Assembly (NCBI GenBank): GCA_013152085.1
Contig: JAADHC010000007.1
Coordinates: 1-61,707, forward strand
Length of the DNA: 61,707 nt
Source: Chlorobiota bacterium
GTDB taxonomy: Bacteria; Bacteroidota; Bacteroidia; Bacteroidales; VadinHA17
Direction of reading: 5' to 3'
In this document: positions 54,280 to 61,707 of the stretch, piece by piece
Layout of the letters: every line of letters starts with the position of its first letter
Numbering within the stretch: the first letter of the stretch is position 1
Position numbers and translations under genes: made by a program
Notes under the pieces: generated by a model
Seen by the model: the letters and a program-made list of their open reading frames with translations, nothing else
Database searches by the model: none
Told to the model about the DNA's origin: nothing

Positions 54280-55245
54280 CTATCTATATACCAGTTTAAA
54301 TCCGATAAATGCCTTCCCATCCACGAAAAGGGTAAGGATACCGGGCCGGCGGATATTAAGATAGAAAACGGTTTCGTCCCTTCTCCTTTGAGGTTTTACA
54401 GGGTCAGGGTAATTCCGGCCGTTCAGTGCAAAATTGACGGTTCCGCCATGGAAATTCTTCATAATGACCTGTACCGGTTTTTTTTTCGAGACATGAACCA
54501 TTCCTTCGGCAGGTTTTATCAATTTGATTTCCGAACGCAGGGCTGCGGGATAATACAGAGGCAAAGAAGCAAACGCCTTTGCCGTCATTTTAACAAACAG
54601 CCATTGCTTGTCGGCAGGGTAGTGGTTCAGGAAGAATATTTCCGGGGGGGTGAAAAAGTAGATATCATCATATTCAGCCACAAAACGTTGTGATTTTCCG
54701 TAAATAGACCCGGCCCCCCAGGTAGCATCCACCAGTTTCCATTTACCATTGATTTTGACGGCATTCCATGTATGATTGGGTGTTCCGGGTATCCGGCCGA
54801 TATCCGATTCGAGGATTTTGGCTGTACCCGAGATAATGACACATTCAATATCTGTATAATCACATATAATCTTGTATAAAGTGGAATATCCGTAACAAAT
54901 GCCTTTTTTGCGCCGGAGCGTACGGCGAGCGAGATCTTCCTGCAGCGCCTTTTCTTTTGAAATTTTCTCTTCCGCTGATGAATAAGTAAAAGAAACCACC
55001 TTGCCGCCTTTTGCAAAAGCTTTGACATCATAGGCTATATGATGAGATATCCAGGCAAATATCGCCCTGGCTTTTTCTTCGGGGGTTGAAAAATCATGAT
55101 TGATTCGTTCCGCCAGCTTTCCGGGAGAGGAAAATGATCCCGGGTAACCGGCAACAACTTTCTCGACCTGTTGATAATCCTGTGTCAGAGCATTGCAGGA
55201 AATAAACAGTGAAAAAAGAAAAACCGTACTTCTGAATGAAAACAT
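54280..55245 (-). CDS. Secreted transglutaminase-like (cysteine peptidase fold) protein
   Basis: 321 residues from the ATG at 55245 (MFSFRSTVFLFSLFISCNAL), which gives a clean signal; an ATG at 55320 would place 25 polar residues in front. The transglutaminase-like core shows the Cys-His-Asp order: KKGICYGYSTLYK (Cys), TPNHTWNAVKI (His) and KLVDATWGAGS (Asp). Such bacterial proteins are usually peptidases or amidases of the papain-like superfamily; some act on peptidoglycan peptides. The C-terminal 90 residues look like a beta-sandwich. Solitary gene. Confidence 0.86.
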   Translation of the reverse strand: MFSFRSTVFLFSLFISCNALTQDYQQVEKVVAGYPGSFSSPGKLAERINHDFSTPEEKARAIFAWISHHIAYDVKAFAKGGKVVSFTYSSAEEKISKEKALQEDLARRTLRRKKGICYGYSTLYKIICDYTDIECVIISGTAKILESDIGRIPGTPNHTWNAVKINGKWKLVDATWGAGSIYGKSQRFVAEYDDIYFFTPPEIFFLNHYPADKQWLFVKMTAKAFASLPLYYPAALRSEIKLIKPAEGMVHVSKKKPVQVIMKNFHGGTVNFALNGRNYPDPVKPQRRRDETVFYLNIRRPGILTLFVDGKAFIGFKLVYR

Positions 55246-55397
55246 CTCAGACGAATAGCTCCTGTTTTTATTTTTAAGATTCCCGGGAAAGAAATGAATA
55301 TTTCCCCTGATTAACGGCACAAAATACTAATCTTTCCGGAAAAAAGAAATTGTTTATTTTTAATGCACAATTCCCGGGATTTCCCCGGTAAGACCGG

Positions 55398-58300
55398 TCA
55401 GTAAACCATAAAATCTTCCCTGAGAACCTTGTCCAGTGTATCGATGAGAAAGTTTACATCATTCCGCCCGAAACACATCGGCGGTTTGATCTTGATCACA
55501 TTCTCGTCAGGCCCGTCATTGCTCATAAGGATACCCTGTTCCCGCATCCTGTTGATAAGATAGTCTGCCTCTGTGGTTGCCGGCGTACGCTGTTCCCTGT
55601 CTTTGACCAGTTCCATACCTAAAAACAATCCGTGACCCCGCACATCACCGATGACGGGATGCTTTTGCTTCAATTCTTCGAGACATGAAATAAGGTAATT
55701 GCCTGTTTCGAGGGCATGATGCTGCAGTCCTTCATCGCGGATCACGGCCAGAACTTCCCTGCCCACGGCACAGGATACGGGATTTCCGCCATAGGTATTA
55801 AAATACTCCATGCCATTGTCAAAAACGTCGGCCACAGCCCTGGTGGTGACCAGGGCACCTATCGGATGTCCGTTGCCCATAGGTTTTCCCAGTGTAACGA
55901 TATCGGGGATTATTCCCTGCAGCCGGAAACCCCAGAAATGTTCACCCACACGTCCGAAGCCCACCTGCACCTCGTCGGCAATGCAGAGCCCGCCGGCATC
56001 CTGTACCGCAGCATACGCTTTTTTCAGGTATCCCTGTGGCAGGACGATCTGCCCGCCGCAGCTCAGGAGACTTTCACAGATGAACCCGCCTACATTCCGG
56101 CCCTGGTTTTGTATTTCCCTGACGGCATCTGCCACGTAACCGGCATATTGCTCCCCGGCCGTATCCGGCGACCGGTGTAACCCGCGATAAATATCGGGCA
56201 CGGGCACAACATGTGTGGTTGACGGGGCACCGAGCCCTCCCTTCCGGTCAAATTTATAGCTGCTTACCGAGATCGCACGACCCGTATTCCCGTGATACCC
56301 ATCTTCAATAGCAATCATATCCTTTTGTCCGGTGCAGGTTTCCACCATGCGGATGGCCAGCTCATTGGCTTCACTGCCCGAGTTAACAAAATATACGACG
56401 GACAATTCCGGAGGGAAAGCGGCCAGTAATTCTTCGGCATAACGTACCGGGTTTTCATGCAGGTACCGTGTGTTTGTATTCAACACGGCAATTTGCCTTT
56501 GCGCCGCTTTAACAACCCTGGGATGTTCATGGCCTACATGGGCTACATTGTTAACGGTATCCAGGTACCGCCGGCCCTTGTTGTCAAGCAGATATTGCAT
56601 TTGTCCGCGGACAATGTGCAGGGGATGCCTGTAGGAAATACTGAGGTTCGGGCCGAGGATGTTTTTTCTTTTGTCCGGGATTTTTTCCGTTTCCAACGAG
56701 TCCCATGGAGGCGGCAGGTTGCGGAATCCGGCAAAGGGTTCGGAATCCGGGCATAACGATAACCATACACCTGCTGTTTCTGGTGTGGCGGCACCGGGGA
56801 AATCCCCTTTGTTTCCAAGCATGTCCAGAATAATCTGAAAATGCAGGTGCGGGGGCCAGTTTCCGTTTTCGGGAGGTTGCCCCACCCGGGCAAACGCTTC
56901 ACCCTGCCGGATGATCTTTCCCTCCTGTAATCCGGTAATGGAATCACGGCTCAGATGTCCGTAGAGCGTATAAAATGTAAGCTCGTTTTCTTTATGCTGG
57001 AGTATGATGGCCGGGCCGTAATTCCGGTCACCCCGGTTATACCTGAAACTGTGAATTTTCCCGTGGAGCGGTGCGACAACCGGCGTACCTGCGGCTGTCC
57101 AGATGTCTGTTCCCAGGTGAACGGTTCGCCACTGCAGCCCGTTGTTACCCGGCACAGTAAACGGATCGGATGTATAGAAAGGCCTGGATTCTCCGTATCC
57201 TCCGACGCCCGTATCTGCACCCGCACGTTTCAGCATATCATCAATGGTCCGTGTCAGGGTTTCTGTGGTCTGCCACGAAGTAAAATGTCCCAGGGCCGTG
57301 CTCCCGACGGACAGGTCGGGGCGCATGCCCTTTTTCCCTTCGGGATTGATCACCGGAGTGATCCGGTCTTTGTTTTCAGCAAACCATTTATCATATTTCC
57401 GGAGCTCCGGTACCGGTATCCATCCGCAGGTATTCCTGAATGTGTAATGTGCCAGGGCAGGGGAGATGCGTTTCAGTTTTTCCAGGGTTTCCCATGCCGG
57501 TTTTGCACTGACCTGCAGGTATTCGTTACCGGGATGGAGAATCCTGTTGCGGGCGGCCTGTAAAACCGAGATCAGCAGACGCGCACCCATCAGGGGGAAG
57601 ATAACTGCCGTCTCCTGTTCACCAAGAGGATATTCCCCGTGATATCCCCGCACAACATATGTTGCCGCTTCGAGCGGGTCCGGTATCCCCTGGACGGCAT
57701 AGGCACAGGCAATAGCCAGCTCATTTACGGTCTGGGTGAAGACGATATCCCCGAAATCAATAATACCGGTAATTACAGGTTCCTTAAGGTTCTCATCCGT
57801 TAACAGGTTCATTTCGTGGGCATCATTGTAATTCACGCCCTGACGTAATTCCCGCAAGCGTGGGAGTGTCTCATTACGAAATATATCGAGGAAATATATA
57901 GCAGTCTTTTTTTGTGTTTTGTCTGCCAGGTAGCCGAACAGTTTTTCGCAGTGTAATGCCTGTGAGGGATCCCATTCATAAAACCGGTGAGCTGCCGGAT
58001 GGTCAAAATCCTGCAGGGCCTTTGACAGTTTTCCGCAGGTTGCCCCCCACTTTTCCAGCAGTGCAGGGCTGCGGGGATTTACCGATCCCAGGGTATGGCC
58101 GGGTACCCATTTCAGTAAGCGGATTGTGACTATGTTCCCTTCTTCGTCCGTCTGCGTGTACCATGGTTTTCCCTCTGCGGTCAAAACCACTTCAGGAAAG
58201 TTCAACCCGGGGAGTTTTGCAGTAAGGTGACCGGCCATCTTTATCTGCAGGTCGATCAATGCAGTATCCGTTGCGGGGGGACTGATCTTTAAGGTATAAC

Positions 58301-58439
58301 GGTTCGCCTGCCGGTCTTCGATGCGGTAATTCATGTCCGATTCGCCGGGCAGGAAGGCTGCAGAACACAGAAAACCGTAAACTTTTTGTACGATCTGCGT
58401 TACATCTGAAAGGGAAACTCCATGCTGTTTGTTTGCCAT
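55398..58439 (-). CDS. Three-domain fusion: APH-type kinase, M23 peptidase-like and class III aminotransferase
   Basis: 1013 residues, no signal peptide. Domain 1 (about 10-340) is an aminoglycoside-phosphotransferase-like kinase with the catalytic loop [12 protein letters not shown] (Asp206, Asn211) and metal-binding IIDFGD (Asp228). Domain 2 (about 420-545) is LytM/M23-like with His441 and Asp445 (HLGTD), His495 (YGHLS) and His531/His533 (HLHF). Domain 3 (about 590-1010) is a class III PLP aminotransferase with IADEVQVG (Asp822) and Lys852 (TLGKPMGNG), most like the AGXT2L1 phospholyase group, whose members degrade phosphoethanolamine or phosphohydroxylysine. A kinase plus phospholyase in one chain would phosphorylate and then eliminate an amino-alcohol substrate. 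I recall this fusion from other bacteria; the cytosolic M23-like part remains odd. Confidence 0.9.
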   Translation of the reverse strand: MANKQHGVSLSDVTQIVQKVYGFLCSAAFLPGESDMNYRIEDRQANRYTLKISPPATDTALIDLQIKMAGHLTAKLPGLNFPEVVLTAEGKPWYTQTDEEGNIVTIRLLKWVPGHTLGSVNPRSPALLEKWGATCGKLSKALQDFDHPAAHRFYEWDPSQALHCEKLFGYLADKTQKKTAIYFLDIFRNETLPRLRELRQGVNYNDAHEMNLLTDENLKEPVITGIIDFGDIVFTQTVNELAIACAYAVQGIPDPLEAATYVVRGYHGEYPLGEQETAVIFPLMGARLLISVLQAARNRILHPGNEYLQVSAKPAWETLEKLKRISPALAHYTFRNTCGWIPVPELRKYDKWFAENKDRITPVINPEGKKGMRPDLSVGSTALGHFTSWQTTETLTRTIDDMLKRAGADTGVGGYGESRPFYTSDPFTVPGNNGLQWRTVHLGTDIWTAAGTPVVAPLHGKIHSFRYNRGDRNYGPAIILQHKENELTFYTLYGHLSRDSITGLQEGKIIRQGEAFARVGQPPENGNWPPHLHFQIILDMLGNKGDFPGAATPETAGVWLSLCPDSEPFAGFRNLPPPWDSLETEKIPDKRKNILGPNLSISYRHPLHIVRGQMQYLLDNKGRRYLDTVNNVAHVGHEHPRVVKAAQRQIAVLNTNTRYLHENPVRYAEELLAAFPPELSVVYFVNSGSEANELAIRMVETCTGQKDMIAIEDGYHGNTGRAISVSSYKFDRKGGLGAPSTTHVVPVPDIYRGLHRSPDTAGEQYAGYVADAVREIQNQGRNVGGFICESLLSCGGQIVLPQGYLKKAYAAVQDAGGLCIADEVQVGFGRVGEHFWGFRLQGIIPDIVTLGKPMGNGHPIGALVTTRAVADVFDNGMEYFNTYGGNPVSCAVGREVLAVIRDEGLQHHALETGNYLISCLEELKQKHPVIGDVRGHGLFLGMELVKDREQRTPATTEADYLINRMREQGILMSNDGPDENVIKIKPPMCFGRNDVNFLIDTLDKVLREDFMVY

Positions 58440-58461
58440 TTCCGGATTCCTTTTAGATAGT

Positions 58462-58493
58462 CAAAGGTAAGACAGATGAAAACAGAAATCAAA
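58462..58493 (-). promoter_or_regulatory. Consensus Bacteroidota promoter of the three-domain fusion gene
   Basis: Minus-strand TTTG (plus CAAA, 58490-58493), a 20-base spacer and TACCTTTG (plus CAAAGGTA, 58462-58469) match the consensus exactly. The ATG at 58439 is 22 bases past the -7 box. Confidence 0.72.
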
Positions 58494-58581
58494 GGAATGC
58501 CTGTAAAAGTATAGGTTTTGTCATTGAGGATCCATACCGGGGAATCAAATTTCTTAGTTAAAACCGCGAAGGCGCCAGGTC

Positions 58582-58641
58582 GCGAAGATTCGCAAGGAAG
58601 GTTTCTTCGCGTACTATCGCGTCTTTCCGCCCTGGTGGTAT
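58582..58641. repeat. Dispersed intergenic repeat, copy 2 (with 12162-12221)
   Basis: The first 19 bases (CGCGAAGATTCGCAAGGAA) are identical to copy 1, and the rest is about 80% identical. It lies in the 330-base gap between the fusion gene and the TonB receptor, which contains no gene. Confidence 0.75.
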
Positions 58642-58694
58642 AAGAAAAAGGATGAAAATGAGAAATAGATAAAGATAAATTTTGTCAGTATCGG

Positions 58695-58770
58695 GTCATT
58701 GCGAGTTCCGCGCAGCGGGACGAAACAATCTCCCGGACTTAACATCCTTCATCCTTCATCCTTCAACCTT
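58695..58770. repeat. GTCATTGCGAG-type repeat and 7-base tandem repeat
   Basis: 58695-58732 runs from GTCATTGCGAG to CGAAACAATCTC, the ends of a short repeat known from many bacterial genomes. 58743-58763 holds three perfect copies of CATCCTT plus a fourth, CAACCTT, ending just before the stop codon of the TonB receptor gene. Confidence 0.6.
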
Positions 58771-58771
58771 C

Positions 58772-61216
58772 CTACAGCTCCATCACCACTCTCAGGTTAA
58801 ATCTCCTTGATGTAAGATAGTTGGGTACGCCATACACTCCGCTTTCGTGCGAAAGGTTATTTACCGTCTGTACCCACAGGTATGAGATGGTATTATTGAT
58901 ACCCAGCAGGTTGAAAATATCCAACCCTACCCATAGTTTTTTTATCCCTGAAAAAGGGGACTGATCTGCCAATTCGGTATTGTCAATAAATACCTTAGAG
59001 AAACCGATATCCACCCTTTTATAAGAGGGCATGCGGAAAAACAGGTCATACCGTTCCGTTTCGGGAGGACGTACGGGCAAACCGGTACTGTAAAACATGG
59101 TCAGGTGCACCCTGAAAGTCGGATTTCCCGGCAGGTAATCCCGGAACGAAAGCCCGAAATTTACGAGCTGGTCGGTAGGGCGGGGATAATAACCGGGATA
59201 CACCCTGTCTCGGTTTTCATCCATATAAAAATCTCCGGTAACATCTTCACGGCTCTGCATCAGTGACAGGCTGGCCCATGAATCCACCCCTTTGACAAAT
59301 TCTCCGTAAACCTTTGTGTCAAGGCCGTATGTATAGCCGCGGGCCTGGTTTTGTCCGGTATAATCTATGCGTACATTGTCCTGGAAATAGGGGATGAGGC
59401 GGTCCATAAGCTTGTAATAGGCTTCTCCTGTCCACAGGAAAGGACGTCCCCAGGCGGTAAAATCCCTGCGGAATCCCGCAACCACATGAACAGAACGTTG
59501 TGCCAGGATATTCCGGTTCACAGAACCGCCGGGCAGGCGGAATTCCTTGAACATCGGAGATTGTTGGTAGGCCCCGATGGCAAAATGATATCGCCATAGT
59601 GAGCCGGGGGAAGGCCGGAAGCTGACCTGTACTCTCGGACTGAGAAAGGCCTGACGGTTAAAATCCCAATACTGTGCCCGGATTCCGGCGCTGATTTGCC
59701 AGAAAGCGCTGTCACGCTGCCACTCAAAATCTTCTTCAACATAACCGCTGATCCGGTTGCTGATGATATCCGTTTCGCTGATAACAACATCGTTGAGTGT
59801 AACGGTTTCGCCATTATAGGGTATGGCATATCCGGCCGAATCACGCAAAGTCCATTCCCGCCGTTTGTCATCCAGTAGTTCTGTGTGCCAGGTCAAACCC
59901 CATCGGAGCAGTGAATGATCCAGTTCTGCCTGTCCGTCATGTTGCAGAGAAAGTATCCGGCCATTAAGGAGATTACGGGCATGGCGAAGGTCCCGCCCGA
60001 TACCGATATTCATGATACTGTCGCCAAAAGTTTCGGAGCCAAGCTGCTTGTCCAGGGCATTCAACAGATAATAACTGTCAATATCATACGTTTCGGTTTC
60101 AGATGTATTGAAGGCACTCCCGGTAAAATTAAGACGGATATGTGGTTCGGGATTATAATGTAATGTGAGGGCACCCAGAAAGATGTCAAAAAAATCCTTT
60201 TCGTTCCCTTCGTAAAATACTTTCAGTTGTACAGCATTCCGGACGGTACCGAAAGATGTTGTCCTGTCCCGGGGGATAAAACGGTACCGGTTCCCTGAAA
60301 TACTGCTAAAAAGATCCAGGGATGTCTTCCCGCTAAAGTGCCAGGTAAATAACCCCTGGAAATCGGTAAAGGATGGTTTGTATTCACCACGCGTGTCAAG
60401 GGCCCCGAGCAGATACTGGTTGGTATGGTAACGGAAACCGGTAAGATAGGTAAAACGATGTTTTGCAGCGATTCCCTCGGTATGAACGGATCCGCCAAGA
60501 AAACCGGCTGACAGCGTTGTGCGATAAGTTGAAGGCGTACGATAGCGGATGTCCAGCACCGATGACATTTTATCCCCGTACCGGGCCGGAAAGCCTCCCG
60601 CAGAAAAACGTACATCCTCAACCAGATCGGGATTAATGATACTTAATCCTTCCTGGCGGCCTGCCCGGATCAATACCGGCCGGTACACTTCAATCCCGTT
60701 GATATATACCAGGTTTTCATCAAAATTACCGCCCCTGACCGAATATTGTGAGCTGAGTTCATTTCGTGATGAAACGCCGGGCAGGGTTTTGATCAGCGTC
60801 TCCAGATTGCCGGTGGGTGCCGGAAGGCTGCTGAAATCCCTGATACTGATCTGCTGCATTGTCCCCGTCTCCCTCTCCGAAGCTTCCACTTTTACTTCTG
60901 AAATGGATGTTTCCGAAGGTGTCAGCGTGATGATCACCGGTTGTTCGTACGGGGTGACTTCTATGACCTGTGATTCGTATCCTATGGATGACACGTTCAG
61001 TCTGACCGCTCTTTCGCCGGGGAGTGTCAATTTAAAATATCCTTCCCGGTCGGTAAATGTTCCCGTGCGGGTTCCTTCGATCCTTACGTGTGCTCCGGTG
61101 ATTGAAATTCCCGTAGTATCCTTCACAAAGCCGGTAAGGGATATTTGCTGGCCTTCCACTGTAACGGCAATGAAACCCAGACAAAGAATGAAATATGTGC
61201 GAAGGAGCACAGCCAT
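58772..61216 (-). CDS. TonB-dependent outer-membrane receptor with carboxypeptidase-like N-domain
   Basis: 814 residues. A signal peptide (about 1-22) precedes a CarboxypepD_reg-like domain (about 25-105, ISLTGFVKDTTGISITGAHVRI), a plug (about 110-225, LIKTLPGVSSRNELSSQYSVRG, NLVYINGIEVY) and a 22-strand-type barrel to the C-terminus (ending FNLRVVMEL). The plug lacks the SusC signature and there is no SusD partner, so it is more like a siderophore, cobalamin or peptide receptor than a glycan importer. The substrate is unknown. Link to the corrinoid protein at 13.2 kb (B12 uptake) is possible but unsupported. Confidence 0.92.
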   Translation of the reverse strand: MAVLLRTYFILCLGFIAVTVEGQQISLTGFVKDTTGISITGAHVRIEGTRTGTFTDREGYFKLTLPGERAVRLNVSSIGYESQVIEVTPYEQPVIITLTPSETSISEVKVEASERETGTMQQISIRDFSSLPAPTGNLETLIKTLPGVSSRNELSSQYSVRGGNFDENLVYINGIEVYRPVLIRAGRQEGLSIINPDLVEDVRFSAGGFPARYGDKMSSVLDIRYRTPSTYRTTLSAGFLGGSVHTEGIAAKHRFTYLTGFRYHTNQYLLGALDTRGEYKPSFTDFQGLFTWHFSGKTSLDLFSSISGNRYRFIPRDRTTSFGTVRNAVQLKVFYEGNEKDFFDIFLGALTLHYNPEPHIRLNFTGSAFNTSETETYDIDSYYLLNALDKQLGSETFGDSIMNIGIGRDLRHARNLLNGRILSLQHDGQAELDHSLLRWGLTWHTELLDDKRREWTLRDSAGYAIPYNGETVTLNDVVISETDIISNRISGYVEEDFEWQRDSAFWQISAGIRAQYWDFNRQAFLSPRVQVSFRPSPGSLWRYHFAIGAYQQSPMFKEFRLPGGSVNRNILAQRSVHVVAGFRRDFTAWGRPFLWTGEAYYKLMDRLIPYFQDNVRIDYTGQNQARGYTYGLDTKVYGEFVKGVDSWASLSLMQSREDVTGDFYMDENRDRVYPGYYPRPTDQLVNFGLSFRDYLPGNPTFRVHLTMFYSTGLPVRPPETERYDLFFRMPSYKRVDIGFSKVFIDNTELADQSPFSGIKKLWVGLDIFNLLGINNTISYLWVQTVNNLSHESGVYGVPNYLTSRRFNLRVVMEL

Positions 61217-61346
61217 GCGTAACCGGTGGTTTTTTCTTTGCTAAAATAAACTAATTTTTATCCGATAAATTGCTTTTGCTTTTTCAGTTACGAAGTATCA
61301 GTAAACCGAAGGGATAAAATGATTGCTTTTGAAAAAGACAGCAGTT

Positions 61347-61565
61347 ATGGTCAGACAATATCGTATTACCCTTTCTGCCTGCTCCATAGGATACCACCTG
61401 ATTACCCGTCAGATCCCTGATGCGGTGGGAGCACTACCCGAAAAAGGATTAATACATGTTTTCATCCGGCACACCTCTGCCGGCCTGATGATCAATGAAA
61501 ATGCCGATCCTTCTGTCCGGCGTGATTTTGAAACCTTTATGAACGACATGGTTTCGGAGGATTAA
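61347..61565 (+). pseudogene. Truncated YjbQ (UPF0047) family gene
   Basis: 72 residues from the ATG at 61347 (a TTG at 61323 is also in frame). The N-terminal half of YjbQ is clear: HVFIRHTSAGLMINENADP then VRRDFETFMNDMV. The usual family length is about 130-140 residues; the C-terminal half, with its conserved GTWQG and His-containing motifs, is missing. The frame stops with TAA at 61563 after VSED, and a palindromic repeat begins 28 bases later. No continuation is seen in other frames in the remaining 140 bases. It is probably inactive. YjbQ proteins are linked to thiamine-phosphate synthesis in some species. Confidence 0.7.
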
Positions 61566-61592
61566 ATGCATCGAAAAGGGCAAAACAAGGTC

Positions 61593-61641
61593 GCCACGAA
61601 TTCACGAATAGTAATTCGTTCTGAATTCGTGCATTCGTGGC
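61593..61641. repeat. Imperfect palindromic element after the truncated YjbQ gene
   Basis: GCCACGAATTCACGAAT (61593-61609) pairs with ATTCGTGCATTCGTGGC (61625-61641), 16 of 17 bases complementary, around a 15-base loop; a run of A follows. This resembles degenerate dispersed palindromes common between Bacteroidota genes. Confidence 0.7.
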
Positions 61642-61655
61642 AAAAAAATAAAAAC

Positions 61656-61707
61656 ATGAGTGATATTGATGGAAATATGTATAAAACTATTCAAATAGGG
61701 TCTCAAA
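61656..61707 (+). CDS. Start of a FISUMP-type (major paralogous domain) protein, cut by window end
   Basis: The frame MSDIDGNMYKTIQIGSQ from the ATG at 61656 matches the opening of the Fibrobacter succinogenes major paralogous domain (DIDGNxYKTVxIGxQ). Only 17 codons are visible. No signal peptide precedes it. The frame is open back to an ATG at 61566, through the palindrome, so the true start is uncertain. Confidence 0.45.
   Translation, partial: MSDIDGNMYKTIQIGSQ

Noticed and set aside
58772-61216. SusC-type glycan importer
   Set aside because: No SusD neighbour and no SusC plug signature; kept as a generic TonB-dependent receptor.

Overview
The window reads as chromosomal DNA of a Bacteroidota bacterium, most likely a free-living member of the class Bacteroidia. 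Three kinds of evidence point there. Several large secreted proteins end in a type IX secretion (T9SS) type A sorting domain. There are TonB-dependent receptor and plug proteins with carboxypeptidase-like N-terminal domains. Several genes are preceded by the Bacteroidota promoter signature TTTG-N19/20-TAnnTTTG, and Shine-Dalgarno sequences are generally absent. I see no rRNA, tRNA, CRISPR array, prophage or intact insertion sequence.

Layout. 0.2-12.1 kb (+): a response-regulator-like protein with a degenerate receiver, a 1603-residue T9SS cargo protein with thrombospondin type 3 repeats, an M14 carboxypeptidase and a GH78 alpha-L-rhamnosidase lipoprotein. 12.3-24 kb (-): an exported peptidase E; an HgcA/HgcB-like corrinoid-ferredoxin fusion next to a SAM methyltransferase; a T9SS protein; a hybrid histidine kinase; a CapA-type protein; and a tetraheme cytochrome/FeS/NrfD membrane redox module resembling DsrJOP. 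24.2-35.5 kb (-): cell-surface proteins, namely a BNR propeller with a T9SS tail, a YncE-phosphoesterase lipoprotein, three small envelope proteins including a diheme lipoprotein, a beta-helix protein and a CotH-like T9SS protein.

35.7-42.1 kb (+): a lycopene-cyclase-domain membrane protein, a membrane-embedded spermidine-synthase-like protein, and a copper module made of a P1B ATPase with three metal-binding domains plus a 59-residue companion. 42.5-53.1 kb (-): a ChbG/YdjC deacetylase, a methyltransferase, a barrel-less TonB plug protein, a large BNR propeller, an exported MEMO-family lipoprotein, a small pterin-dehydratase-like protein, an M13 metallopeptidase and ornithine aminotransferase. 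53.3-61.7 kb: a nitroreductase (+), a transglutaminase-like protein, a kinase/M23/aminotransferase fusion and a TonB-dependent receptor (all -), then a truncated YjbQ gene and the start of a FISUMP-type protein (+).

Functionally the region is dominated by secreted and surface-anchored hydrolases (peptidases, rhamnosidase, deacetylase, phosphoesterase), as expected of a scavenger of organic polymers. The DsrJOP-like module and heme lipoprotein imply periplasmic electron transfer. The corrinoid/ferredoxin fusion with its methyltransferase implies anaerobic one-carbon or metal(loid) methyl chemistry and is the most unusual element. Gaps between genes hold several families of short hairpins and dispersed repeats.
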